This document shows, piece by piece, positions 33,301-40,858 of a stretch of 64,000 nt of DNA (within the stretch, counting starts at the first letter, position 1; every line of letters starts with the position of its first letter). The DNA lies in the NCBI GenBank assembly GCA_036675345.1, contig JAKFFE010000018.1:186001-250000 (forward strand), given 5' to 3'. The notes below the pieces were generated by a model. The model was given only the letters and a program-made list of their open reading frames with translations. It ran no database searches and was not told the origin of the DNA. The stretch is from JALYOC01 sp036675345 (GTDB lineage: Bacteria; Myxococcota; Myxococcia; Myxococcales; Myxococcaceae). The position numbers and the translations under genes were made by a program.

Positions 33301-33441
33301 ATGCGCATCGGCTACAACCGCGCCGCCCGGATGATCGAACGGATGGAGCGGGAGGGCGTGGTGGGCCCGGCGGATGGCGCCAAGCCGCGCGAGGTCCTGC
33401 TCCGACCGGTGGGCGAGATGCCCGGCGCCGGAGCGATGTAG
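30355..33441 (+). CDS. ftsK: FtsK/SpoIIIE DNA translocase
   Basis: 1028 aa. It pumps chromosomal DNA at the division septum during cell division. The N-terminal part has about four membrane segments (near residues 35-60, 75-105, 110-135 and 155-185), then a Glu/Ala-rich coiled-coil and Pro/Ala linker (about 220-420). The motor has Walker A GTTGSGKS (587-594) and Walker B VVIIDELADL (Asp814). A C-terminal winged-helix gamma domain (about 965-1015, MRQVSISMLQRKMRIGYNRAARMIE) recognises KOPS-type sites. Between Walker A and B, residues 680-805 are an acidic Ala/Pro/Glu insert that E. coli FtsK lacks. Confidence 0.95.
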   Translation: MAAKRARPTDKKSLVRQDIANRRRAIQEKKLSTSSTGRRAILGVFVLAVSLLALVAVGSFSAQDRVGPGYQNAVGPVGHGIAEALRGLLGICAYVLPLAGLYGAMVMFVGAREKTRWPQVLAAALLCVSTAVLAQLFWGAEPGWSHPPGGLIGVGLGNELSGLFSTVGTVILVTAVSVAALIVGMQQLFLRLCAAGWSVAQSAGAAARTQGALFMERQKQAMVVRREAAAQAKLEEAAFLAQLEADEEELAAAEREAAEADAMAEEAMRLTREAEQKAEAAKAPKKPLLEKQPLSSPALPARLPRAAPVELPALPSGDPAWASSLLPAPAAAAAALAPAPEAPEPPRKRKQPQIIAAPQASTPPIPAVELTPAIAPAMVSAAPVSLPPPSVVKEPAPAPTALARMPLIVEPKAPPKPTKKVQEQFHFVGDRKSFTLPPLDVLEFEKAERTALDKDVFLATAEKLRAKLADFGIVGEVVEIRPGPVVTMYEFLPGPGIKVSKIASLQDDLAMAMEAMRVRIVAPIPGKGVVGIEVPNRDRETVFLKEIVEQDIFQKASSKLTMSVGKDIEGMPYLLDLAKAPHILMAGTTGSGKSVAVNSMIMSILLKATPEEVRFIMVDPKMLELSVYEGIPHLLLPVVTDPKKAALALRWAVEEMERRYHLLSEAGVRNIAGYNKLVESAQGAAKELLRAPGSQVVEAKAAAPAAEPKKPAAKKKLLIVDVAQGETEDEALARASAANDFGVPAPREELEDAREPLPEEEPVLAASEAPAAEEEEEDAPLPELAAAPSGEEEEPGEKEKPELKKLPYIVVIIDELADLMMVASREVETYVARLAQMARASGIHLMVATQRPSTDVVTGVIKANFPTRISFMLRSKPDSMTILGTVGAEALLGMGDMLIMPPTSSHMQRVHGAYVSEEEIKRAVDHLKAQGKPVYDESILKAREEDSEGGGEEDELSDDLYDQALATVSEMRQVSISMLQRKMRIGYNRAARMIERMEREGVVGPADGAKPREVLLRPVGEMPGAGAM

Positions 33442-33492
33442 CCCGGGTCGGTCGCCCCGGATGGGCGGGAGTGGCGCCCATCGCTCCCCCCT

Positions 33493-33532
33493 CCGGTGTC
33501 ACTCTCCGCTATCCGGTATCACTCTCCGCGCG
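33493..33532. repeat. 20-bp tandem duplication at a gene end
   Basis: CCGGTGTCACTCTCCGCTAT (33493-33512) followed by CCGGTATCACTCTCCGCGCG (33513-33532). It straddles the stop codon of the convergent response regulator gene. Confidence 0.7.
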
Positions 33533-34003
33533 CTGAAAGGGCCTGCGCGTCCGGCGGGCCTCGGCGCGAAGCGGCGGGCCGGGCGAGACAGCGCGCGAGC
33601 GGGCCGCAGCCTGGCGGACCGCACCCAGCAGGTCCTCGAACTCCACCGGCTTGCGGAGCACCGGGAACACCGGGTCCAGGTCGATCGGTCCGGAGCAGGC
33701 GGTGAGCACCAGCCCGGCGCAACAGCGCAGCAGGCCATCCTGGCGGGCGGTCTCCAGCAGCCACGCGCCCGAGTTCCCGGGCAGGTTCTGGTCGGTGAGC
33801 ACCACGTCGTAGTGCTGGTCCCTCATCCGCTCCAGCCCCTCCTCCGCGGTGACACAGGCGTGGACCTCGAACCCCTCGTCTTCCAGGATCAGCGCCATCA
33901 CGTCGCGGATGCTCTCGTCGTCCTCCACGTAGAGGACGCTGGCGCCTGCCTGGCAAAGCCCTGCCACCTCGCTCCCGCGCTGACCATCTCCGGTTGGACC
34001 CAT
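33509..34003 (-). CDS. Single-domain response regulator
   Basis: 164 aa from the ATG at 34003, preceded by GGAAGGA with good spacing; the open frame upstream has no receiver similarity. The receiver has acidic residues EDD (VLYVEDDES), the phospho-acceptor in VVLTDQNLPG, a Thr in VLTACSG, and Lys in LRKPVEF. No output domain follows; the C-terminus is basic and low-complexity. Its partner kinase is not next to it. It converges on ftsK and is divergent from the methyltransferase gene at 34143. Confidence 0.85.
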   Translation of the reverse strand: MGPTGDGQRGSEVAGLCQAGASVLYVEDDESIRDVMALILEDEGFEVHACVTAEEGLERMRDQHYDVVLTDQNLPGNSGAWLLETARQDGLLRCCAGLVLTACSGPIDLDPVFPVLRKPVEFEDLLGAVRQAAARSRAVSPGPPLRAEARRTRRPFQRAESDTG

Positions 34004-34142
34004 GTTCCTTCCACCAACAAGACTGCTGGACGTTTCTTGTCCCGGAAAACGCCCCGCTCGCCTGCCTGGTGGACGGGCTGGATCGCGGGGGGCCGAGCTC
34101 CAATTGGGAGGAACGGACGCGGGAAAGGGGTACAAGGCTCGC

Positions 34143-35315
34143 ATGGCTGAACGGCTGCCACTATTCGCGACTGCCTCCCGGGGCACGGAGGAGCTTCTCT
34201 CCGCCGAACTCCAGGAGCTGGGTGCGGTGAAGATCCGCCAGGATCGCGGAGGCGTGCGCTTTCACGCTAACCTCCACGAGGCGCTGCAGGTGGCGCTGTG
34301 GACCCGGATCGCGATGCGGATCCTCTATCCGCTGGGTGAGTTCGAGGCCCAGGGCCAGCAGGGGCTGTACGACGCCGCCCTCCAGGTCCCCTGGGAGGAG
34401 TACCTGACCCTGGACCGGACCTTCGCGGTGGACGCCACCTTGCGGGACTCGGAGCACACCCACTCCGGCTTCGTCGCCCTCAAGCTCAAGGACGCGATCG
34501 TGGACCGGCTCCGCGACAAGCTGGGGGGCCGCCCCAACGTGGACGCCAAGCACCCGGATGTGCGGGTGGTGGCCCACCTGGCCAAGGACAAGCTCTCCCT
34601 CTCGCTGGATGTGTGCGGGGAACCGCTGCACCGGCGCGGCTACCGGGTCAGCCGGACCGAGGCGCCGCTCAAGGAGACCCTGGCCGCGGCGATGCTGCGC
34701 GCCGGCGGCTACACCGGCGAGCAGCCGCTGCTGGATCCGATGTGTGGTTCGGGCACCCTGCTGGCCGAGGCGGCGCTGATCGCCACCCGCCGCGCCCCGA
34801 ACCTGGGGCGGCAGTTCTCGATCGTGCGCTGGCCCTCGGTGGGGACCCAGGCGGCGGAGATCCTGCGCGGGCTGGTGGCGGAGGCCAAGGCGCAGGAGCG
34901 CAAGCCGCTGGCGCCGATCCTGGGGATGGACAAGAGCGACGACGCCATCGACGCCGCGGACGCCAACCTCTCCGCGGCCGGGCTGGCGGAGCACGTGATG
35001 ATCGGCGTCGGCGACGCCACCCGCCCGATCCGGCTTCCCACCCAGGAGCCGGGACTGCTGGTCACCAACCCGCCCTACGGAGAGCGGCTGGGAGACGGCG
35101 GCCAGAAGGGGATGAAGTCCTTCTATTACAAGCTGGGGGACTCCCTGGGCGCCCTGCCCCGCTGGAAGCTGGAGATCCTCTCCGGGAACAAGGCCTTCGA
35201 GGCCGCCTTCCACCACCGCCCCAAGAACCGCCGCATCCTCTGGAACGGCCCGCTGGAGTGCGAGCTGCTGGAGTACGAGAACCCGGCCGAGCCCCGTCCG
35301 CACCACACCCCCTGA
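34143..35315 (+). CDS. THUMP-domain RNA N2-guanine methyltransferase (RlmL-like)
   Basis: 390 aa from the ATG at 34143. The N-terminal THUMP-like region (about 50-160) is followed by a Rossmann SAM-binding domain with DPMCGSGTLLAEAALIA, and the NPPYGERLGD motif typical of N2-guanine methyltransferases. Length and motifs match the N-terminal half of RlmL (which makes m2G2445 in 23S rRNA) without the RlmK half. It may act on rRNA or tRNA; the exact target is not decided by sequence. Confidence 0.85.
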   Translation: MAERLPLFATASRGTEELLSAELQELGAVKIRQDRGGVRFHANLHEALQVALWTRIAMRILYPLGEFEAQGQQGLYDAALQVPWEEYLTLDRTFAVDATLRDSEHTHSGFVALKLKDAIVDRLRDKLGGRPNVDAKHPDVRVVAHLAKDKLSLSLDVCGEPLHRRGYRVSRTEAPLKETLAAAMLRAGGYTGEQPLLDPMCGSGTLLAEAALIATRRAPNLGRQFSIVRWPSVGTQAAEILRGLVAEAKAQERKPLAPILGMDKSDDAIDAADANLSAAGLAEHVMIGVGDATRPIRLPTQEPGLLVTNPPYGERLGDGGQKGMKSFYYKLGDSLGALPRWKLEILSGNKAFEAAFHHRPKNRRILWNGPLECELLEYENPAEPRPHHTP

Positions 35316-35325
35316 GGCAGGGGGG

Positions 35326-35907
35326 TTACAGCGCATTCTCGGTCCGGCGCAGGATCCGGGAGAGGTTGGACCGGTGGGTGAACAGCATCAGCACCAGCAG
35401 GGTCAGGCACAGCCAGGCGTACTCGCGGGGACGGTCCACGAAGAAGGCGGTCACCGCGGCGCTGATCGCCCCCAGCAGTGAGCCGACCGAGCTGATCCGC
35501 AGGGCGATGAACAAGGCGGCGTAGACCCCGAAGCCCACTCCGGCCGCCTCCGGGAGCAGCACCAGCAGCACCCCCAGGGCGGTGGCCACCCCCTTGCCTC
35601 CCTTGAAGCGCAGCCAGGGCGGAAACACGTGTCCCAGGAACGCCGCCAGCCCGACCAGGGCATGGAGCCGGGGCTCGCCGGGGAACAGCCCCACCGCCAG
35701 CCCCACCGCCAGCGCGCCCTTGCCCGCATCCAGCAGCAGGGTCACCACCCCCAGCTTCTTGCCCGCCACCCGGGCCACGTTGGTGGCGCCGATGTTCCCG
35801 CTGCCGCCGCTGCGAGGATCGATCCCCGCCTTCCAGCGGGCGATCAGCACCCCGAAGGGGATCGACCCCAGCAGGTACCCGGTGAGGAGGGCCAACAGCG
35901 GGATCAC
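35326..35907 (-). CDS. plsY: Acyl-phosphate:glycerol-3-phosphate acyltransferase
   Basis: 193 aa, the usual size, with about five membrane segments. Motifs are LLTGYLLGSIPFGVLIARW near the start, GGSGNIGATNVAR, and KGGKGVATALGVLL. PlsY makes lysophosphatidic acid, the first acylation step of phospholipid synthesis, from acyl-phosphate supplied by PlsX. It is separated by one base from the DUF2752 gene and is probably co-transcribed with it. Confidence 0.95.
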   Translation of the reverse strand: MIPLLALLTGYLLGSIPFGVLIARWKAGIDPRSGGSGNIGATNVARVAGKKLGVVTLLLDAGKGALAVGLAVGLFPGEPRLHALVGLAAFLGHVFPPWLRFKGGKGVATALGVLLVLLPEAAGVGFGVYAALFIALRISSVGSLLGAISAAVTAFFVDRPREYAWLCLTLLVLMLFTHRSNLSRILRRTENAL

Positions 35908-35908
35908 C

Positions 35909-36343
35909 TCAGCTCCCCGCCAGCCACTGCGGATAGCGGTACTGGATGATCACCCAGGCGTAGTTCACCGCCACCAGCAGCACCGCCGTCACCCGGAACC
36001 AGAAGAACTCGCGATCCGAGACCTGGAGTTCGGGCACCGGGACCCTGAACGCCAGGTGCAGGAAGCTCCACACCGCCGCCCCCATGAACAGCCCCGCCAC
36101 CACCGTGCCCAGCGGGTTGGCGCTCCAGGCCCCCAGCACGTTGAGGTGGCTCATCCGGTCCGCCACCCGGGTCAGCCCGCATCCCAGACAGGGCCAGCCG
36201 AAGTGCTCGCGGAAGACGCACCCCCAGAAGGGCAGCCTGGCGATCGGGATGAAGCGCGCCACCAGCAGCCCCACCACCCCGGTGAGTCCGAGGGCGTCGA
36301 GGAGCCCGAAGGTGCGGTTGGGCGCAGGCCAGGTCAGGGTCAC
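35909..36343 (-). CDS. DUF2752 membrane protein
   Basis: 144 aa, with about three membrane segments. The DUF2752 signature is visible as WPCLGCGLTRV near residue 55, with a preceding Cys in WGCVFREHFG. The family is small, membrane-bound and of unknown function. It lies between plsY and the Yip1-like gene on the same strand, with gaps of 1 and 11 bp. Confidence 0.85.
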   Translation of the reverse strand: MTLTWPAPNRTFGLLDALGLTGVVGLLVARFIPIARLPFWGCVFREHFGWPCLGCGLTRVADRMSHLNVLGAWSANPLGTVVAGLFMGAAVWSFLHLAFRVPVPELQVSDREFFWFRVTAVLLVAVNYAWVIIQYRYPQWLAGS

Positions 36344-36354
36344 GGGGGATCAGT

Positions 36355-37254
36355 CTAGCGCGCGGCGTTCATCCCCGCTCCGGCGGCCATCACCGCCGCC
36401 ACTCCGCCACAGCAGCACAGCAGCACCAGAGGCAGGAGCAGGGCAGCGAGCGGTCGCCACCAGTCGGTCCGCTGGACCCGGGCGGTGCCCCAGATCGTCA
36501 GCACGTAGAAGTAGAGCGAGGCCACCACGTTGAGACAGGGGACGCCTGCCAGCAGCAGCGGAGCGGTCGCGTAACCCATCGCCCGGGCGGTGGCCCCAAA
36601 GCCGTTCTTCCCCGCGCCGAACAGCAGGCACAGCAGGTGGAAGATCCCCGCGCCGATCACGAACAGCAGCGGATAGAGCAGCAGCGAACCCAGGGTCCAG
36701 CCGACGATCGCCGCCGGCTGGGTGAAGGCCTCGAAGACCGCCCGGAGCTCCTCCGGCATCGACTCCAGCCCAGCGGTGTCCCTCTGCATCCCCAGCTGCA
36801 ACAGGGTGAGCGGCAAGGAGAGCAGGCTGCCGATCCCCAGGGTGAGCCAGGCGAACAGCAGCGCGTCCACCCAGTTCCGGGTGGGGCTCAGGTGGCTCCA
36901 GAACTTGTCCGGGGCCAGCATCACCTCCTTGACCGTCAGCCCGTACGCCTTGATCAGCCCCAGCCGGCGCCGGTCCTCCCAGGGGGTGGGAGCGTCCACC
37001 GGTTCGCCCTCCGGAAAGGCGCCCCCGGCGTAGGCCCCACCCGAAGGAGGCGGGATTCCACCGGAGAAGCCGGGCCCGGCGGAGGGAGGGGGCGGGAGCC
37101 CCGCGCCCCAGGCGTCTCCGCCGTCGGGAGGGGCACCGGTGGAGGGCGCCTCCGGGGCGGGGACGTTGATCTGCTTCCCACAGGAGGGACAGAACTGGAT
37201 CCCTCCGCGGTCGGTGGTGAACACGGTCGTGCAGTGGGGACAGCGAGCGCGCAT
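36355..37254 (-). CDS. Zinc-ribbon and Yip1-domain membrane protein
   Basis: 299 aa. An N-terminal zinc ribbon (CPHCTTVFTTDRGGIQFCPSCGKQI, with Cys pairs at about residues 5/8 and 22/25) is followed by a Pro/Gly linker and then a Yip1-type domain with five membrane segments from about residue 130 (ALLFAWLTLGIGSLLSLPL, and GTARVQRTDWWRPL). Such proteins are common in myxobacteria; no function is established. It heads the three-gene run with DUF2752 and plsY. Confidence 0.8.
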   Translation of the reverse strand: MRARCPHCTTVFTTDRGGIQFCPSCGKQINVPAPEAPSTGAPPDGGDAWGAGLPPPPSAGPGFSGGIPPPSGGAYAGGAFPEGEPVDAPTPWEDRRRLGLIKAYGLTVKEVMLAPDKFWSHLSPTRNWVDALLFAWLTLGIGSLLSLPLTLLQLGMQRDTAGLESMPEELRAVFEAFTQPAAIVGWTLGSLLLYPLLFVIGAGIFHLLCLLFGAGKNGFGATARAMGYATAPLLLAGVPCLNVVASLYFYVLTIWGTARVQRTDWWRPLAALLLPLVLLCCCGGVAAVMAAGAGMNAAR

Positions 37255-37316
37255 GGCGGCGGACTGTAGGGGCCGCTGCTTGATCGGGCCAAGGGTTTTG
37301 GAGTAGCTGACCTGCC

Positions 37317-37856
37317 ATGATCTCCCTCGCCGTCGCCCTGGCCGTCCTCGCCACCGCCCCGCAGCCCTCCGCCAAGCCGGTCGCGCCTTCCGCCGCGGTC
37401 CCGGACAGCGCCGAGTGTCACCATCCGGCGGTGGAGGCTGCCTCCGCCAAGGCCCCGGCGGAGGTGATCCTGCGCGGGGAGAAGATCGCCGCCGCCCGGT
37501 CGGCGGTGAAGGTCGGGACCCTGCTGACCGACGCCGCCAAGCTGGAGGGGAAGACGGTGGTGGTGGAGGGCACCGTGCGCAAGGCCTGCGAGCGCAAGGG
37601 CTGCTGGATGGAGCTGGCCACCGCCACCGATGACAAGAACCCGGGGGTGCGGGTGACCTTCAAGGACTATGGCTTCTTCGTCCCCCTGGACTCCGCCGGC
37701 GCCAAGGCCCGGGTGGAGGGGGTGGTGAAGGTGGCCGAGCTGAGCGATGCGCGCGCCAAGCACTACGAGTCCGAGGGCGCGCTGGTCCCGCGGGACGCGG
37801 CCGGCAAGCCCCGCGAAGTGCAGCTGCTGGCCACCGGCGTCGAGCTGCACCGGTAG
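37317..37856 (+). CDS. DUF4920 secreted protein
   Basis: 179 aa. A short signal sequence (MISLAVALAVLATAPQ) and a linker precede a DUF4920 domain of about 125 residues: GKTVVVEGTVRKACERKGCWMELATA, VTFKDYGFFVPLDSAGAKARVEG. DUF4920 is an OB-fold-like domain with a Cys pair; the function is unknown. It is probably periplasmic. It is divergent from the Yip1-domain gene. Confidence 0.78.
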   Translation: MISLAVALAVLATAPQPSAKPVAPSAAVPDSAECHHPAVEAASAKAPAEVILRGEKIAAARSAVKVGTLLTDAAKLEGKTVVVEGTVRKACERKGCWMELATATDDKNPGVRVTFKDYGFFVPLDSAGAKARVEGVVKVAELSDARAKHYESEGALVPRDAAGKPREVQLLATGVELHR

Positions 37857-37868
37857 CAGCGCCCGAGG

Positions 37869-38390
37869 TTGGCCCACAGCTACACCATGCAGGGAGTGCA
37901 GCGGACCGCGGACCACGCGGTCGGGCTGGCCCATGCCTTCCTGGGCTGGAAGAGCCCCGGGTCACGGGTGCATGACGTCCAGCTGGATCCCCGCTTCCAG
38001 CACCGGGGGGTGGACCTGCTCTGGGAGAGCGGCGCCCAGGTGCAGGGGGTGGAGGTGAAGGGCGACCGCCGCACCAGCGGGAACTACTTTCTGGAGCTGG
38101 TCTCCAACGCGGAGAAGGACACCCCGGGGTGCTTTCTCTACAGCGAGGCGGACTGGCTGCTCTACGCCTTCGTCCAGACCGGGGAGATCCACTTCCTGCC
38201 GCTGCGTTCGGCCCGGGAGTGGTTCCTGGGGCGCGCCAGGGACTTCCCGCTGCGCCACACCCGCACCCGGATGGGAAACCAGCGCTACACCACCGTGGGG
38301 GCCCTGGTGCCGGTGCGGGAGCTGTTGGCCGGGGTGGAAGGCGCCCAGCGGGTCCAGCGGAGGCTGTACCTCCCCGATCAGGAAGGCTGA
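37869..38390 (+). CDS. Possible PD-(D/E)XK-fold protein
   Basis: 173 aa from TTG at 37869, or 167 aa from the ATG at 37887; neither start has a well-placed ribosome-binding site. The order Asp in GVDLLWESG, then EVKGDR, resembles the D-(x)n-E-x-K core of the nuclease superfamily. A NYFLELVSNAEKDTPGCFLYSEADWLLY segment follows. The catalytic spacing has not been tested against a profile, and the match could be chance. Its 3' end overlaps the radical SAM gene by 13 bases on the other strand. The cellular role is not known. Confidence 0.55.
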   Translation: MAHSYTMQGVQRTADHAVGLAHAFLGWKSPGSRVHDVQLDPRFQHRGVDLLWESGAQVQGVEVKGDRRTSGNYFLELVSNAEKDTPGCFLYSEADWLLYAFVQTGEIHFLPLRSAREWFLGRARDFPLRHTRTRMGNQRYTTVGALVPVRELLAGVEGAQRVQRRLYLPDQEG

Positions 38391-39949
38391 GCCGGTCCGT
38401 GAAGCGGTGCGGTGGCGGAGACCGGCCGCAGGTCCGGCACCGTCGGCCACACCACCGGGTTGCGCCGGACATCCACCACCCGGCTGGCCAGGTAGGGGGT
38501 GACCTCCCGGGCCTCGAAGGCCTTCTTCCAGGCGGCGAAGGTTCCCCCGTTGCGCCAGGCATCCATGGCCGCCAGCCCGGCCTCCGGGCCGCACTGGGCC
38601 ATCATGTACTCCACCCAGGCCCAGCGGGCCGAGGTGGGCCGGACCTCGGCCTTCCCCTGCAGCCCCTTGCGCAGCCGTTCCAGCCGGCGTTCGACCTCCT
38701 TGATGCCGGCGAACGGACTGCCATCCAGCGGGGTGTTCCGCTTGGCCACGAACGGCGCCACCCCCAGCGCCACCGGGAGGATGCGGGAGAGTTCGACCGT
38801 GAAGCGCACCAGCTCCTCGATGTCCTCCTCGGTCTCCAGCGGCAGCCCCACCATGTTGTAGACCTTCAGCCGCTCCATCCCCGCCACCTTGGCGAAGTTT
38901 GCGGCCCGCAGGATCTGTTCTTCCGAGTGCTTGCGGTCCACCAGGTCCCGCATCCTTTGCGAGGCGCCATCCGAGGCCACGGTCAGCACCTGGGCGCCCC
39001 CCCGGCGCAGCTGGTCCACCAGGGCCTGGCTCAGCCGGTCCGCCCGCAGGGAGGACACCCCCACCTGCCGGCCGGAGTCCACGATCGCCCGCAGCAGGTC
39101 CACGATCTTCGGGTGATCGGTCACCGCGGCGCCCACCAGCCCCACCCGCTTGGCGGCCTCCGGCAGGAAGGAGAGGATCCGCTCCGGGGGCACGGTGCGC
39201 ATCCCCCCGTTGGTGGTCCGGCGCATCACGCAGTAGTGGCACCCCCGGGAGCAGCCCCGCTCCGGCTCGATCAGGAACATCGAACGCAGCTCGGTGTTGG
39301 CGGTGATCACCTGCGAACGCGCCGGAAGCCGGGCATCGTCGGCCTTGGCCACGAAGTAGCGCGGGCCCCGGTCCAGGGCCGGGACCCGGAAGCCGGGCAG
39401 CTGCGACAGCAGCTCCAGCAGCCGTGGCTTGGGATGGGACCGGGCCAGGTCCACCAAGGTGTGGATCAGCTGGTCCGCCTCGCCCTGCACCAGCACGTCC
39501 ACGAAGGGTTCCAGTGGGTCCGGATTGGAGAAGGTCAGCGGCCCGCCGGCCACGATCAGCGGATGGCGGTCGTTGCGTGCCTCCCGCAGCACGGGGATCC
39601 CGGAGAGGTCCAGCACCTCCAGCAACCCCGCCACCTCCAGCTCGTAGGAGACCGAGAAGGCGATCAACGGGTAGTCCCCGATCGGTCGGCCATCCTCGAA
39701 GGTGAACACCGGGGTCCGGGTCTTCCGATACGCCTCCACCTCATCGGGGAGGAAGGCCCGGACCGCGCGGACGTCCTGATGGTCGTTCAGCTCGCGGTAG
39801 ATGGTCTGGTAGCCCAGCGAGCTCATCCCCACGTGGTACGGGCTGGGGTAGCAGAGCGCGACCGCGAAGGAAGCCTGCTTGCGCAAGGTCCCCTGCTCGC
39901 CATCCAGCAGCGAATCCACCCGCTCCATCAGTTGCTGACGGCTGTTCAT
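38378..39949 (-). CDS. B12-binding-like radical SAM protein
   Basis: 523 aa. The N-terminal third reads like a cobalamin-binding Rossmann domain (VALCYPSPYHVGMSSLGYQ, GDYPLIAFSVSYELEVAGL, IVAGGPLTFSNPDPLEPFVD). The radical SAM core carries CSRGCHYC (Cys233, Cys237, Cys240). It is similar to the TIGR03960 family, whose members often sit near RNase G or ribosomal genes; the substrate is not known. It is transcribed alone, 126 bp after the lipoprotein at 40075 on the same strand. A terminator lies between them. Confidence 0.85.
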   Translation of the reverse strand: MNSRQQLMERVDSLLDGEQGTLRKQASFAVALCYPSPYHVGMSSLGYQTIYRELNDHQDVRAVRAFLPDEVEAYRKTRTPVFTFEDGRPIGDYPLIAFSVSYELEVAGLLEVLDLSGIPVLREARNDRHPLIVAGGPLTFSNPDPLEPFVDVLVQGEADQLIHTLVDLARSHPKPRLLELLSQLPGFRVPALDRGPRYFVAKADDARLPARSQVITANTELRSMFLIEPERGCSRGCHYCVMRRTTNGGMRTVPPERILSFLPEAAKRVGLVGAAVTDHPKIVDLLRAIVDSGRQVGVSSLRADRLSQALVDQLRRGGAQVLTVASDGASQRMRDLVDRKHSEEQILRAANFAKVAGMERLKVYNMVGLPLETEEDIEELVRFTVELSRILPVALGVAPFVAKRNTPLDGSPFAGIKEVERRLERLRKGLQGKAEVRPTSARWAWVEYMMAQCGPEAGLAAMDAWRNGGTFAAWKKAFEAREVTPYLASRVVDVRRNPVVWPTVPDLRPVSATAPLHGPAQPS

Positions 39950-40010
39950 TCCACCTCGAACAACGCTGGGGCCCGGATACCTCCCGGGAACCGTTGACGC
40001 TGAGTGTCAC

Positions 40011-40047
40011 AAAAAGCGAAAGGCCCCGAGAGGTATCTCCCGGGGCC
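40011..40047 (-). terminator. Intrinsic terminator of the receptor operon
   Basis: On the minus strand, GGCCCCG / CGGGGCC (40022-40047) forms a 7-bp stem extended by further pairs past one mismatch, followed by TTTCGCTTTTT. It ends the operon of the TonB-dependent receptor and lipoprotein. Confidence 0.85.
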
Positions 40048-40074
40048 CTTCAGACTACCGAAGCTTGATCCCGG

Positions 40075-40833
40075 CTACTTCAGCGACGGGACGGCCTTGG
40101 TCGGCGTACACAGGTGCCACGGCTGGCCGATCTCGAGCCAGTCGAGGTCTTCCGCGTAGTTACCGATCTCGTTGCAGGTGCTGTCGAACAACGGGCTGGC
40201 CGAGTAGTGCGACCAGAGGTGATCCGGCTCACCGCACAGCTCCTGGTTGGGCTGGCCGGTGCCGGCCGGACGATCCTCGGTGGCCTCGTTGAAGTCGTTG
40301 CAGAACAGCACCGGGTACATGGCCTTGACCGTGTAGGTCGACGAGCAGGCCTCGTCGGTGCTGCTGATGGTCAGGTCGGCAGTGAACTGCGTCCCCGCCA
40401 CGGCGCCATCGACGAAGAACTTCACGTTCGAGAACGCGTAGCTGAGGGAGTAGTCACCGGCGTTGGTCACCCCGGAAGCCACGCTCAGGGTGGGGGCGGT
40501 GCAGAAGCCATCCGCATCCGGCTTGGGCGAGGTCAGCGGGCCCGCGGAGGTCAGGTTGGGCTCCTCGAAGCCCACCAGTCCCTCCCCGAAGCCGATCACT
40601 TCCGGCCGCAGGTGGATGGTCTGCGCGTCCGAATCGACGGTCCGATACTTCTGGACGCCGATGATGTCTCCCTTGCGGAAGCACGCTCCGGACTGGTTAC
40701 CGCTCACGTAGGTGTACTGCGCGCCGTAGCCTCCGTGGCCAACCGCGCAGGGCGGAGTGGCCTGGTCGAAGCCACAGGCTCCGAGGAGGGCGGTGACGAT
40801 CACCGCGGCGCTGGTCTTGATCAGATTCTTCAT
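40075..40833 (-). CDS. Lipoprotein downstream of the TonB-dependent receptor
   Basis: 252 aa. The signal peptide ends in a lipobox (LLGAC). The mature protein is beta-rich, with about nine cysteines (for example GACFRKGD and ADGFCTAPT), and has no domain I recognise. It is 25 bp after the receptor stop and is followed by the terminator, so it is co-transcribed with the receptor. Receptor-plus-lipoprotein pairs often work together on the cell surface in ligand capture; that is inference here. Confidence 0.7.
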   Translation of the reverse strand: MKNLIKTSAAVIVTALLGACGFDQATPPCAVGHGGYGAQYTYVSGNQSGACFRKGDIIGVQKYRTVDSDAQTIHLRPEVIGFGEGLVGFEEPNLTSAGPLTSPKPDADGFCTAPTLSVASGVTNAGDYSLSYAFSNVKFFVDGAVAGTQFTADLTISSTDEACSSTYTVKAMYPVLFCNDFNEATEDRPAGTGQPNQELCGEPDHLWSHYSASPLFDSTCNEIGNYAEDLDWLEIGQPWHLCTPTKAVPSLK

Positions 40834-40858
40834 TGGTCTGGTTCCTTTCGAGCGCAGC

